17,927 bases of DNA from Lutibacter sp. (GCA_003516285.1 DPCK01000039.1:83841-101767), one strand, 5' to 3'. Numbered from the stretch's first letter, positions 1 to 7,366 are shown. A program made the numbers and translations. The notes: generated by a model from the sequence alone, not told the origin.

Positions 1-1059
1 TTTTCAGTGGGAATTCCAACCGGAAGAGGCGATTTTTTTGGAAATATGATTACCAGAAATATTAGTTATTCAACAGCATCAGATGTTAGAAAAGTGAGGG
101 TAAAAGCCCTGCCTGAATTAGGAAAACCTGAAGATTTTTCTGGCGCTGTGGGTGATTTTGAGTTCAGTGTTAAGGCCGATAAAAATGTTTTAAAAGCCAA
201 CGACGCTGCGCAAATAAAAGTTGAAGTAAAAGGAAGCGGGAATTTAAAATTATTTGAAATCCCTAAAATTATCACGCCGGCCGAATTGGAAGCTTACACG
301 CCAGAACATAAAGAAGATGTAACCACTTCGTTAAACGGTTTGCGGGGATCTATTTCGGATGCTTATACGGTGGTGCCCCAGTTTAAGGGAAAATATAAAA
401 TTCCGGAAGTGACATTTTCCTATTTCAATCCGAATGAAGAAAGATATTACACCATATTGGCGGAAGCTGTTTTTGTGGAAGTTACCGAAGGCAAAGAACT
501 TCCTTTTGTCAATAATGACTCTGCCGCCTCTTTCAAAAAAAATGTAGTTGCAAATGGAAATAATTTTCGATTTATTGCCTTGGAAACCAAGCTTAATCCC
601 ATTATAAAAAATGATTTTCTGCATTCAACCGAATTTTATTTATTGTTGCTACTCCCGTTTTTAGCAATTCCAATTGGGATACTTATCGGGAAAAAACGTG
701 CAAAACGCGCTGGTGATATTTTTGGAAATAAAATTAGAAACGCCAATAGACTGGCCCGTAAATATTTGTCGGAAGCCAAAAAACAATTGGGCAAAAAAGA
801 AGCATTTTATATTGCATTGGAAAAAGCGCTTCATAACTTTTTAAAAGCAAAACTTCAGATTGAAACCTTGGAAATGTCTAAGGAAAAAATTGCGGAATTA
901 TTGCAAAACAAAGAGGTTGATGCCAACACAATTAAAGAATTCATAACTGTTTTAAACGATTGCGATTTTGCGAGATACACGCCAACAACGGATGTTATGA
1001 TGAAAAATGTGTATGAAAAAACCGTAGAGATATTAACAGAAATTGATAAACAATTGTAA
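1..1059 (+). CDS. batD: BatD family protein, C-terminal part (5' end outside window)
   Basis: The reading frame is open from the first base and ends at TAA 1057-1059. The GTG at position 7 is internal, so the true start lies upstream of the window. About 350 residues are visible. They contain beta-rich periplasmic domain sequence (for example EFSVKADKNVLKANDAAQIK and the KLFEIPKI segment), typical of the BatD oxygen-tolerance family. A single hydrophobic segment follows (FYLLLLLPFLAIPIGILIG, about residues 207-226 of the visible part). After it comes a basic, helical cytoplasmic tail of about 120 residues. BatD proteins are inner-membrane-anchored parts of the Bat complex, linked in Bacteroides to aerotolerance and in other bacteria to stress resistance; their biochemical role is unsettled. 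The next gene is batE, one base downstream, so the two are almost certainly co-transcribed and translationally coupled. The family call rests on architecture plus the BatE neighbour. Confidence 0.85.
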   Translation, partial: FSVGIPTGRGDFFGNMITRNISYSTASDVRKVRVKALPELGKPEDFSGAVGDFEFSVKADKNVLKANDAAQIKVEVKGSGNLKLFEIPKIITPAELEAYTPEHKEDVTTSLNGLRGSISDAYTVVPQFKGKYKIPEVTFSYFNPNEERYYTILAEAVFVEVTEGKELPFVNNDSAASFKKNVVANGNNFRFIALETKLNPIIKNDFLHSTEFYLLLLLPFLAIPIGILIGKKRAKRAGDIFGNKIRNANRLARKYLSEAKKQLGKKEAFYIALEKALHNFLKAKLQIETLEMSKEKIAELLQNKEVDANTIKEFITVLNDCDFARYTPTTDVMMKNVYEKTVEILTEIDKQL

Positions 1060-1060
1060 T

Positions 1061-1816
1061 ATGAAAAGAAGATTTATTTTTACAATGGTGTTATATTTTG
1101 GGTACATTTCTTTTGCGCAAACTGCAGATGAATTGTTTTCAAAAGCCAATGATTTCTATAAAAACGGACAATATACCAAAGCCGCTCAATTGTATTTAAT
1201 CATTGAAAAAAGCGGATTAGAATCGGATGATTTGTATTTTAATTTGGGTAACAGTTACTATAAATTGAACAAAGTGGCGCCTTCCATTTATTATTATGAG
1301 AAAGCGCTAAAAATAAATCCAATGCACGAGGACGCTTCAAATAATTTGGCCTTTGCAAAGCGAATGACCATTGATGTTATTGAAGATTTGCCAAAAACAT
1401 TTTTTCAGCGGTTTTCTTCAAATGTGATTCAAAAATTAACCTATAATACTTGGGCAATTTTAGGGGTGACAGCTTCGTTTTTAGCGGCTTTGCTATTTTT
1501 GTTGTATTATTTTTCCTCTTCGCCAAAAAGAAAAATATTTTATTTTAACATCACAATTTTTGCTGTTTTTGTAATGACAGTCTCGGTAATTTTTGCATAC
1601 AGCAACTATGAAACCACTCAAAAAAACAGAAGTGCCATTATTTTTGCCTCAAAAAGTGAGATAAAAAATGCCCCTTCTTTAAATAGTGAACCCGTTTTTG
1701 AACTTCACGAAGGAACAAAAGTGACAATTTTGGATGAACTTTCCAACTGGAAAAAAATTAAACTGGCCGATGGTAAAATTGGTTGGGTAAATGTGGCAGA
1801 TATCAAAGAGATTTAA
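1061..1816 (+). CDS. batE: BatE-like TPR and SH3 protein
   Basis: This 251-residue protein starts at ATG 1061, one base after the batD stop. A TTG at 1043 is in frame but would overlap batD and precede the signal peptide, so it was rejected. Residues 1-20 form a signal peptide (MKRRFIFTMVLYFGYISFAQ). Residues 22-90 hold about two TPR motifs (ADELFSKANDFYKNGQYTKA; NLGNSYYKLNKVAPSIYYYE). Two membrane helices follow at about 131-151 and 159-181. Residues 190-251 look like a bacterial SH3 domain ending in GWVNVADIKEI. This TPR-TM-TM-SH3 order matches BatE of the Bacteroidota Bat operon. BatE probably acts as a protein-interaction scaffold at the inner membrane together with BatD and the upstream VWA-domain proteins BatA and BatB, which are outside the window. 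The gene is followed by a palindromic element that may serve as its terminator. Confidence 0.85.
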   Translation: MKRRFIFTMVLYFGYISFAQTADELFSKANDFYKNGQYTKAAQLYLIIEKSGLESDDLYFNLGNSYYKLNKVAPSIYYYEKALKINPMHEDASNNLAFAKRMTIDVIEDLPKTFFQRFSSNVIQKLTYNTWAILGVTASFLAALLFLLYYFSSSPKRKIFYFNITIFAVFVMTVSVIFAYSNYETTQKNRSAIIFASKSEIKNAPSLNSEPVFELHEGTKVTILDELSNWKKIKLADGKIGWVNVADIKEI

Positions 1817-1821
1817 GCTTA

Positions 1822-1980
1822 GGGACTGTTACGAAATAACCTATGCATTTTGATTTGTTCTTTCTCCCTTTATCTGCGTTAAAATTTTAAACCGTAGCTA
1901 TGGCTATGCTTGAAAATTTTGCCTTGATAAAGAAAAAAATAACCGCATCATTTCTGTTCAGTTTATTTCGTAACAGTTCC
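1822..1980. mobile_element. MITE-like palindromic element with TTA target duplication
   Basis: The 159-bp element begins GGGACTGTTACGAAATAA (1822-1839) and ends in the inverse complement of GGAACTGTTACGAAATAA (1963-1980), so the terminal repeats differ at one of 18 positions. Inner imperfect arms at 1868-1888 and 1913-1932 (CTTTATC..., AAAATTTT) continue the palindrome around a 24-base centre. Most of the element can therefore fold into one long interrupted hairpin. It is flanked by TTA at 1819-1821 and 1981-1983, which reads as a 3-bp target duplication. It contains no open frame of note. A 3-bp TNA duplication is known for the IS1031 group of the IS5 family, so a non-autonomous relative is a reasonable inference; I cannot name the parent element. 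Lying between convergent genes, it probably also terminates transcription both ways. Confidence 0.7.
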
Positions 1981-3108
1981 TTAGTTTTCAAGAAACAAGG
2001 CATCAATTTTTTCCTTCAATACTCGTCCGTGAATATTTACCGCAACAATTCTCCCCGAACTGTCTATTAAAAAATTAGTAGGCAAAGAAGTAATTCCATA
2101 TTCGAGAGAAACAGGCGTTTTAAAACCATCAAGTGTTGAAACATTCGCCCATATTCTTTTGTCTTTTTCAATGGCGTTTAACCAACTTTCACGTTTAGAA
2201 TCTAACGAAATTCCATAAATCTCAAAACCCTTGGCATTGTATGCGCTGTACAAATTGTTCATCAACTTGCTTTCCGTTCTGCATGGCGGACACCAGCTTG
2301 CCCAAAAATCGATTAAAGTATATTTTTTTTTAATGCTGTTAAGGCTAATTGTTTCATTGTTGCTGTCTGGCATTTCAATCTCCGAAATTACACCGCCAAC
2401 ACTTGTTTTTTTCAACAATTGAATCTTGCTTTTCAATTTTTCAGTAATGTTTGAAGTCGGATATTTTTTCTCAAAATTCCCAGCCAATTCTTTTAAAAAT
2501 GGCAAGTATTCACCGCCAATCCAGCGAATGGATGTTGGGTAAACAGCCATGGAAATTCCCATTTTATCCTTTACAAAAGTCATTAATTCATGTAAATGCT
2601 TATCGTAGTTCTCAACTTCAAGCTCCCTTAATTCGGCAATTTTATCCTCGTTTGTGTTGTCGCTTTGTAATGTTTTAATTTCATTTCTTACAGAATTTAC
2701 CAATCGGTCTAAAGATTCTTTTCTGATGGTTTCATAGGCATTTAATAAATCGGTATCAACTGAGCCGGTGATTGTTAAATGATCCAATGAAGTTCCTTTT
2801 ACAAAAATATCATGTCCTTTGTCAATGGCCAAATTTATTGTTTTTATTCCGTCAAAAGTGAGGCTGTAAATGTTGGGTTCTAAAAAATAATCTGCTTTAA
2901 ATTCGCCAAGTTCATTCACTTTTAGAGTGTCAATTACGGTTGATGTGTTATTTTGAAGATCATCAATAACGGAAAGTAAAACGAAGTTTTCTTTTAAATT
3001 TGATACACTTCCAGTAATTGAAAATGAATGCTGTTTTTCTGCAGTGCAACCCACAATCAGTAAAAGAAAAAATGAAAGGGTAAAATAAAACCGATTTTTA
3101 TAGATCAT
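1981..3108 (-). CDS. TlpA-like thioredoxin-fold lipoprotein (DUF4369 type)
   Basis: This is a 375-residue exported lipoprotein. It has a hydrophobic signal (LSFFLLLIVG) and the lipobox cysteine at C21. Residues about 25-120 form a beta-rich N-terminal domain (FSITGSVSNLKENFVLLSV) resembling DUF4369. A charged helical linker spans about 125-235. The C-terminal thioredoxin/AhpC-type domain (about 240-375) carries the redox site WCPPC at 272-276 and the cis-proline loop SLPTNFLID around P343. Proteins of this architecture are thiol-disulfide oxidoreductases of the periplasm, often reducing or maintaining cysteines in exported proteins; the partner here is unknown. The gene lies 53 bp downstream of cvpA on the same strand with no clear promoter of the TAnnTTTG type between them, so the two may be co-transcribed. 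Its stop codon (TTA 1981-1983 on the plus strand) is one copy of the target duplication of the adjacent MITE-like element. Confidence 0.85.
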   Translation of the reverse strand: MIYKNRFYFTLSFFLLLIVGCTAEKQHSFSITGSVSNLKENFVLLSVIDDLQNNTSTVIDTLKVNELGEFKADYFLEPNIYSLTFDGIKTINLAIDKGHDIFVKGTSLDHLTITGSVDTDLLNAYETIRKESLDRLVNSVRNEIKTLQSDNTNEDKIAELRELEVENYDKHLHELMTFVKDKMGISMAVYPTSIRWIGGEYLPFLKELAGNFEKKYPTSNITEKLKSKIQLLKKTSVGGVISEIEMPDSNNETISLNSIKKKYTLIDFWASWCPPCRTESKLMNNLYSAYNAKGFEIYGISLDSKRESWLNAIEKDKRIWANVSTLDGFKTPVSLEYGITSLPTNFLIDSSGRIVAVNIHGRVLKEKIDALFLEN

Positions 3109-3161
3109 TATTGTGATGCATTTGAATAGTTGATGATAAATTATAAATACCTGATATTAAA

Positions 3162-3677
3162 TTAGTTTAAAAAGCTTTTTTCATTTTCATCATCTTCAAC
3201 CTTTACAAACTCCGGAAAAATGTTTGGTGCCAAATTTTTGATGGGTTCATACAACACCGCGCTTTCTTGTTGTTCTTGAGATATAAATGGAATTTTATTG
3301 TTCAATTTACCGAAAATCAACAAAATAACACTTAGTGCAAATCCAATTTTTATAGCTCCGAAAATGCCGCCAAGCAATTTGTTTAAAATGCCCAAACTGG
3401 CAAAATCAGCAATTTTTGTAAACAATTTACCGATCAAAGTGATCACAATCACAATTGCCATAAAAGTGATGGCGAATGCAGCCAGCGTGATGTATTTTTC
3501 ATCCCAAGTGACTCTTGGAAGCAATAAACCCTTTATAAAATAAGAGAAATGAATGGCGCCGTAAATCCCTGCGATCAGCGCGATAAACGAGGCAACTTCA
3601 AGAAATAAGCCTTTAAACAAACCTCTTATAAAACCAAATAACAAAAGTCCCACGATAATGATGTCAAATGTATTCAT
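3162..3677 (-). CDS. cvpA: CvpA family inner-membrane protein
   Basis: This 171-residue protein starts at ATG 3677 (MNTFDIIIVGLLLFGFIRGL), the usual CvpA N-terminus. An in-frame ATG eight codons upstream (3701) would add a polar MYIYKNHK stretch and was not chosen. Four hydrophobic segments are visible at about 4-20, 25-45, 62-84 and 103-123. They include the glycine-rich GxxRGxxKG turn after helix 1 and LGILNKLLGGIFGAIKIG before helix 4, both hallmarks of the family. The tail is acidic and short (VKVEDDENEK). CvpA was named for colicin V production in E. coli; the wider family is linked to envelope integrity and biofilm, with no settled mechanism. The gene diverges from the small gene at 3742, sharing a 64-bp intergenic region, and precedes the TlpA-like lipoprotein gene. 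Confidence 0.85.
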   Translation of the reverse strand: MNTFDIIIVGLLLFGFIRGLFKGLFLEVASFIALIAGIYGAIHFSYFIKGLLLPRVTWDEKYITLAAFAITFMAIVIVITLIGKLFTKIADFASLGILNKLLGGIFGAIKIGFALSVILLIFGKLNNKIPFISQEQQESAVLYEPIKNLAPNIFPEFVKVEDDENEKSFLN

Positions 3678-3686
3678 CTTATGATT

Positions 3687-3720
3687 TTTGTAAATATACA
3701 TAAATCGATTTGTATATTTG
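3687..3720 (+). promoter_or_regulatory. Bacteroidota-type promoter for the 3742 gene
   Basis: A TATATTTG box (3713-3720) matches the Bacteroidota -7 consensus TAnnTTTG. It is preceded by TTTG (3687-3690) with a 22-base spacer, close to the usual spacing of the -33 element. Transcription would start near 3727, giving a leader of about 15 bases before ATG 3742. The palindrome AAATCGATTT (3702-3711) lies inside the spacer and could be an operator, but ten AT-rich bases are weak evidence. Confidence 0.55.
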
Positions 3721-3741
3721 CCATCTAACTAAAGAATCAAA

Positions 3742-4095
3742 ATGTCACGAGATAAAAATTTAAAGGAAGAATGGGAACAAGTTCTCAAAATATTATCTGA
3801 TAATTTTGGCGATGGGGAAGTCCTTAATCTCGACGCCATTATATATTTAATTGGGGTTCAGGAATTGGGACAAGGCGCCAAAGAGTTCAAAAAAGACGAT
3901 AAACTCAATTTAATGCACATTGCAATTTGCCGATTGCTGGAGCCTTTTGGCTACTACGAATTTGACTTTTTCGACAATGATGGCTGGCCGCATTATAAAG
4001 TGTTGGAAGAATTACCGCCACTAAAATCAGGCGAGCAAACCGTGTTGATGAAAGAAGCGATAGTATTGTATTTTAAAAAAAATGAACTTATTTAG
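3742..4095 (+). CDS. Small soluble protein of unknown function
   Basis: This is a 117-residue acidic cytoplasmic protein with no signal peptide or membrane segment. I do not recognise a named domain. The N-terminal half is predicted helical (LKEEWEQVLKILSDNFG; LNLDAIIYLIGVQELGQG). The centre (LNLMHIAICRLLEPFGYYEF) and the aromatic, acidic stretch DFFDNDGWPHYKVLEELPPL at about residues 75-94 look like a conserved core. The final helix is VLMKEAIVLYFKK. It has its own Bacteroidota-type promoter and start ATG 3742. The composition and the well-formed promoter argue for a real gene. It diverges from cvpA, and its stop (TAG 4093-4095) overlaps the stop of the dehydrogenase on the other strand by three bases. 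No catalytic motif is visible, so no function is proposed. Confidence 0.75.
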   Translation: MSRDKNLKEEWEQVLKILSDNFGDGEVLNLDAIIYLIGVQELGQGAKEFKKDDKLNLMHIAICRLLEPFGYYEFDFFDNDGWPHYKVLEELPPLKSGEQTVLMKEAIVLYFKKNELI

Positions 4096-4886
4096 GTGAC
4101 CGCCAATTTTCGTATCATTTTTGAAAGCAGTTTAGGAAAGAAGCGCTTTATGTAAACTGCCAATTTTTCTTTAAATCCGCCAATATAAACTTCCTGTTTT
4201 TCCTGGCGAACCGCTTTCAGCAATTTTTGTACAAACACTTCGGGCGTTAATCCGTTCTTGGTGGCGCTGTCCATTTTATTTTGAGGAGTTCCATCAGCTG
4301 TCAAAGCATTTAAGGAAACATTGGTTTGCACAAATCCCGGACAAGCAAGCGTTACTTTAATATTGTTTTGATAAACTTCGGCACGCAAACTGTCGAAAAA
4401 TCCGTGCAATGCGTGTTTTGAAGCGGCATAAGACGAACGCAACGGCGTGCCAATTTTCCCCACAATACTGGTAATCACCACAAAATGACCGTTATTTTTT
4501 TCAATAAAATGAGGCAATAATACTTTTGAAAGCGCCACTGTTCCCAAATAATTTATGTCCATAAGGCGTTTGTCCACTTCAATTGAAGTGTCTTTTGCAT
4601 AAGAACGCTGGCTAATGCCGCCATTGTTAAAAAGCACATCAACACCGCCAAACAGCGCCAAAGCTTCATTAACTTTACCCGATAAACTCGTATAATTTTC
4701 CAAATCGAGCGGTAATATTTTGATATTTTCGGGATGTTCGCAGCTGTTTCTCACGGCATTCAGTTCCTTTTCATTTCGGGAAGAAAGAATTAATTTTGTT
4801 TGTTGTTTTGAAAGCGCCAGCGCCAACGATTTTCCAATGCCTGAAGAAGCGCCTGTTATCCAAATTATTTTATGGTCAAAATTCAT
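4092..4886 (-). CDS. Short-chain dehydrogenase/reductase (SDR)
   Basis: This is a 264-residue NAD(P)-dependent oxidoreductase of the classical SDR type. The start is ATG 4886 (MNFDHKIIWITGASSGIGKS); the longer in-frame version from 4952 adds 22 residues before the first beta strand and runs through the neighbour's promoter, so it was rejected. Visible motifs are the cofactor-binding TGASSGIG (11-18), SSRN after beta-2 (35-38, which with R37 suggests NADP preference), NNGG (87-90, a variant of NNAG), catalytic S140, and the Y153xxxK157 pair in SYAASK, followed by PGFVQT (183-188). The C-terminal tail is basic and hydrophobic (KLAVYIKRFFPKLLSKMIRK), as in DHRS7-like membrane-associated SDRs. 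The substrate cannot be read from sequence. It converges on the small unknown gene and diverges from the thioredoxin-fold gene at 4964. Confidence 0.85.
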   Translation of the reverse strand: MNFDHKIIWITGASSGIGKSLALALSKQQTKLILSSRNEKELNAVRNSCEHPENIKILPLDLENYTSLSGKVNEALALFGGVDVLFNNGGISQRSYAKDTSIEVDKRLMDINYLGTVALSKVLLPHFIEKNNGHFVVITSIVGKIGTPLRSSYAASKHALHGFFDSLRAEVYQNNIKVTLACPGFVQTNVSLNALTADGTPQNKMDSATKNGLTPEVFVQKLLKAVRQEKQEVYIGGFKEKLAVYIKRFFPKLLSKMIRKLAVT

Positions 4887-4890
4887 AAGT

Positions 4891-4926
4891 TTTGGTTTTA
4901 GTAAAAAATAAAAATAGTTACTTTTG
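4891..4926 (+). promoter_or_regulatory. Candidate promoter for the 4964 gene
   Basis: TACTTTTG (4919-4926) fits the -7 consensus TAnnTTTG, and TTTG at 4891-4894 is a possible -33 element with a slightly long 24-base spacer. Transcription would start near 4933, about 30 bases before ATG 4964. A purine-rich AGAGAAG sits directly before the start codon and may act as the ribosome binding site. Confidence 0.45.
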
Positions 4927-4963
4927 GCGTGATTTATGCGTAAATAATTCAAAAAAAGAGAAG

Positions 4964-6310
4964 ATGTTTAAAAAAATATGGATTGCGATTTTATTTATTT
5001 CCGTTGGCGTTCAAAGTCAGAATTCAATTACGGGAATAGTGAGCCCGAAAAACGATTTGGTTACACGTGTCATTTTATACCAGTTAAAAGGAGCCAAACA
5101 GGTATATATTTCAAATTCAAAAATAGACAATGACCAGTTTAAATTGGAGATTCCGCAGGGTACTGAATCAGGAATGTTTCGGCTGTCTTTTACGCCGGCC
5201 GGTTTTGGTTTTACCGATTTTATTTTTAGCCAGGAAGACGTTTCTTTGAAATTTGATTCTCGCAACCTTTCCAATTCAGTCGAATTTTTAACTTCCGAAG
5301 AAAATAAAACCTATGCCAATTATTTGGTTGAGACAACAAATGCGAAGCAAAAATTAGATTCTTTGCAAATCGTTTTTTTTGGGCTGAAGGACAAAAAACA
5401 AGATGAAATCACCATCGATTTATATGAAAAAACCTTGAATCTTTATAATAAAATTCAAGGTGAATATGAAGCTAAAACAGAAGGCAAATTCGCGAATGAT
5501 TTTATAAAATCGTGCCGCAACTATTTTGCGCCCACACTTTTTGTGTCACCACAGGAATATTTAAACAGTGTAAAACAACATTATTTCGATTTCATAAACT
5601 TCGAAAACCGGGTATTGATGAACGCCACTTTTTTTGGAGAAAAAGCCATAGAATATGTGTTTTACCTCAATGTTTCGGATGATGTTAAGGTTCAAAATGT
5701 CTTGTATAAAAATGCCATAAATGAAGTGATGCAAAAAGTTGGCAGAAATAATGAAGTAAAAAGCGAGATTTTAACGTCTTTAATTTATGCTTTTGAGGAA
5801 TTTGAAAACTTGGCAATGGCAGGTTTTGTGATTGATGAATTCTACAGTAAATTGCCTTCGAATCTCAAAGATGAAGCTCTAATTGGTGAAATGCGGTCGA
5901 AAATAAAATTGGCCATTGGCAATAAAGCGCCGGAAATTGTTTGGGAAGAAAACGGAAATCAGAAAAAATTGAGCGAACTCAATATTGCAGACAATTATAT
6001 CCTTGTTTTTTGGAGCACAACGTGTTCACATTGTTTGCAGGAAATTCCAAAATTATACGAATTTTCTATCGATAATGATTCATTTCACGTGATTGCGGTG
6101 GCTTTGGAAGACTACAAAAAGGACTATGAACAATTCACCGCAAAATTGCCATTGTTTACGAATATTTTAGGTATGAAAAAATGGGAAAATGAAATGGCAA
6201 AAGCATATAAAATAAATGCAACGCCCACTTATTTTATATTGAACAAAGACAAAATAATTGTGGCAAAACCAGAACATTTTGTTGATGTAAAGGCTTATTT
6301 TGAGAATTAA
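4964..6310 (+). CDS. Secreted thioredoxin-fold protein with CSHC active site
   Basis: This is a 448-residue exported protein. The start is ATG 4964 (MFKKIWIAILFISVGVQSQ), which gives a clean signal peptide with probable cleavage near residue 18 and no lipobox. An upstream in-frame start at 4892 was rejected because it buries the signal. Residues about 20-105 form a beta-rich domain (ITGIVSPKNDLVTRVILYQL) similar in style to DUF4369-like domains. Residues 110-310 form a long, mostly helical middle region. The C-terminal thioredoxin-like domain (about 315-448) carries WSTTCSHC with redox cysteines C354 and C357, and a cis-proline at P421 in NATPTYFIL. It is therefore probably a periplasmic thiol-disulfide oxidoreductase of the TlpA/ResA type. 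The CSHC site differs from the CPPC of the lipoprotein at 1981-3108, which suggests a different redox potential or partner. It converges on ribF, with six bases between the stops. Confidence 0.8.
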   Translation: MFKKIWIAILFISVGVQSQNSITGIVSPKNDLVTRVILYQLKGAKQVYISNSKIDNDQFKLEIPQGTESGMFRLSFTPAGFGFTDFIFSQEDVSLKFDSRNLSNSVEFLTSEENKTYANYLVETTNAKQKLDSLQIVFFGLKDKKQDEITIDLYEKTLNLYNKIQGEYEAKTEGKFANDFIKSCRNYFAPTLFVSPQEYLNSVKQHYFDFINFENRVLMNATFFGEKAIEYVFYLNVSDDVKVQNVLYKNAINEVMQKVGRNNEVKSEILTSLIYAFEEFENLAMAGFVIDEFYSKLPSNLKDEALIGEMRSKIKLAIGNKAPEIVWEENGNQKKLSELNIADNYILVFWSTTCSHCLQEIPKLYEFSIDNDSFHVIAVALEDYKKDYEQFTAKLPLFTNILGMKKWENEMAKAYKINATPTYFILNKDKIIVAKPEHFVDVKAYFEN

Positions 6311-6316
6311 TAATGA

Positions 6317-7258
6317 TTAAAAGCCAAAAAGATTGTCTGCTATAATTTTTAAAGATTTTTGCCGATCATTCACCAATTGTTTTTTAAGGGCTTCAACCGA
6401 ATCAAATTTTTGTTCATCGCGTAAAAATTTCAGCACATCAATTTGAATTTTTTTGCCGTATAAATCTTTATTGAAGTCGAAAAAATGAATTTCAATGGTT
6501 TGTTTTTTGCCTTTTACCGTTGGGTTGTAGCCAATATTCATCATCCCGTAAACGGTTTGGTTTTCCAGCTCGGATTTAACAATATAAGACCCGGTTTTCG
6601 GCAAGAGTTTATAACTTTCTTTAATGGATAAATTTGCGGTTGGGAAACCAATTTTTTCACCAAGATTGTTTCCTTTTACAATTTCTCCCTTCAGCATAAA
6701 ATGATAACCCAAATAGCGGTTTGCTTCCTCGATGTTGCCAAGTTCTATGGCTTTTCTGATTTTAGTTGAACTGATGGTGATGTGGTCAATTTCCTGTTGG
6801 GAAATTTTGTTTACTTCAAAACCAAAAATATTTCCATATTCGGATAATTGATCAAAATTGCCTTCCCTGTTTTTTCCGAAGCGATGATCGTAACCAATGA
6901 TTAAATTAGCTATTTTAAGATGGTCAACCAACACGTTTTTCACAAAATCCAATGCTGTTTTTTCGGCAAAATCTTCTGTAAATTCGTGAATTACCAAGGA
7001 GTCCAATCCTGTTTTTTTCAACAATTCAATACGCTCCTCAAGCGTATTGATCAATTTAATATCTGTATTTTTCTGTAAAACCATTCTGGGATGCGGAAAA
7101 AAAGTCAATAAGACCGATGAGGCATTGTTTTTTTCTGCACTAAGAACCAAGTTAGACAACACTTTTTGATGCCCAATATGCACGCCATCAAAAGTGCCGA
7201 TGGTCACAAAAGTCTTGTTTTTTGAAGTGTACTCGGCTAAATCGGTATAAATTTTCAA
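6317..7258 (-). CDS. ribF: Bifunctional riboflavin kinase/FAD synthetase
   Basis: This 313-residue RibF makes FMN from riboflavin and ATP (C-terminal kinase domain), then FAD from FMN and ATP (N-terminal adenylyltransferase domain). The N-terminal domain shows TIGTFDGVHIGH (19-30), the FFPHP motif (53-57), IGYDHRFGKNREG (121-133) and ISSTKIR (162-168). The C-terminal domain shows GFPTANL (204-210) and the NIGYNPT stretch (241-247). Length and domain order match the family. The start is TTG at 7256-7258 (minus strand): no ATG occurs upstream in frame before a stop, and MKIYTDLAEY is the usual RibF beginning. This non-ATG start may lower translation. A TATTTTTG box at 7290-7297 gives it its own promoter. 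It diverges from the metalloprotease gene. Confidence 0.95.
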   Translation of the reverse strand: MKIYTDLAEYTSKNKTFVTIGTFDGVHIGHQKVLSNLVLSAEKNNASSVLLTFFPHPRMVLQKNTDIKLINTLEERIELLKKTGLDSLVIHEFTEDFAEKTALDFVKNVLVDHLKIANLIIGYDHRFGKNREGNFDQLSEYGNIFGFEVNKISQQEIDHITISSTKIRKAIELGNIEEANRYLGYHFMLKGEIVKGNNLGEKIGFPTANLSIKESYKLLPKTGSYIVKSELENQTVYGMMNIGYNPTVKGKKQTIEIHFFDFNKDLYGKKIQIDVLKFLRDEQKFDSVEALKKQLVNDRQKSLKIIADNLFGF

Positions 7259-7289
7259 AATTGAAAATAGGTTTTGTTATTATGGATTA

Positions 7290-7297
7290 CAAAAATA
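7290..7297 (-). promoter_or_regulatory. Candidate -7 box for ribF
   Basis: Read on the minus strand this is TATTTTTG, matching TAnnTTTG. It lies 31 bases before the TTG start of ribF, so the leader would be about 25 bases. No convincing TTG-type -33 element is seen upstream of it. Confidence 0.4.
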
Positions 7298-7335
7298 CTT
7301 TAATTAATTAAAAAGAGATTAATTTGGCATTTAAA

Positions 7336-7366
7336 TTGTGCGATATAGAATATCAATCTATATTTG
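7336..7366 (+). promoter_or_regulatory. Bacteroidota-type promoter for the metalloprotease unit
   Basis: TTG (7336-7338), a 20-base spacer and TATATTTG (7359-7366) form a close match to the Bacteroidota promoter TTG-N19-21-TAnnTTTG. The predicted transcription start near 7373 leaves a leader of about 110 bases before ATG 7485. The leader is AT-rich, with no riboswitch or strong hairpin that I could recognise. Confidence 0.6.

Noticed and set aside
1043..1060. Earlier TTG start for batE giving six extra residues
   Set aside because: It would overlap batD and put polar residues before a clean signal peptide; ATG 1061 fits the family.
3702..3711. AAATCGATTT palindrome as a firm operator
   Set aside because: Ten AT-rich bases and imperfect flanking symmetry; reported only as a possibility with the promoter.
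4887..4952. N-terminal extension of the SDR from the ATG at 4952
   Set aside because: Classical SDRs begin just before the first beta strand, as with ATG 4886; the extension runs through the promoter region of the divergent gene.
4892..4963. N-terminal extension of the thioredoxin-fold protein from 4892
   Set aside because: It would bury the signal peptide that starts at ATG 4964 and has a purine-rich site before it.
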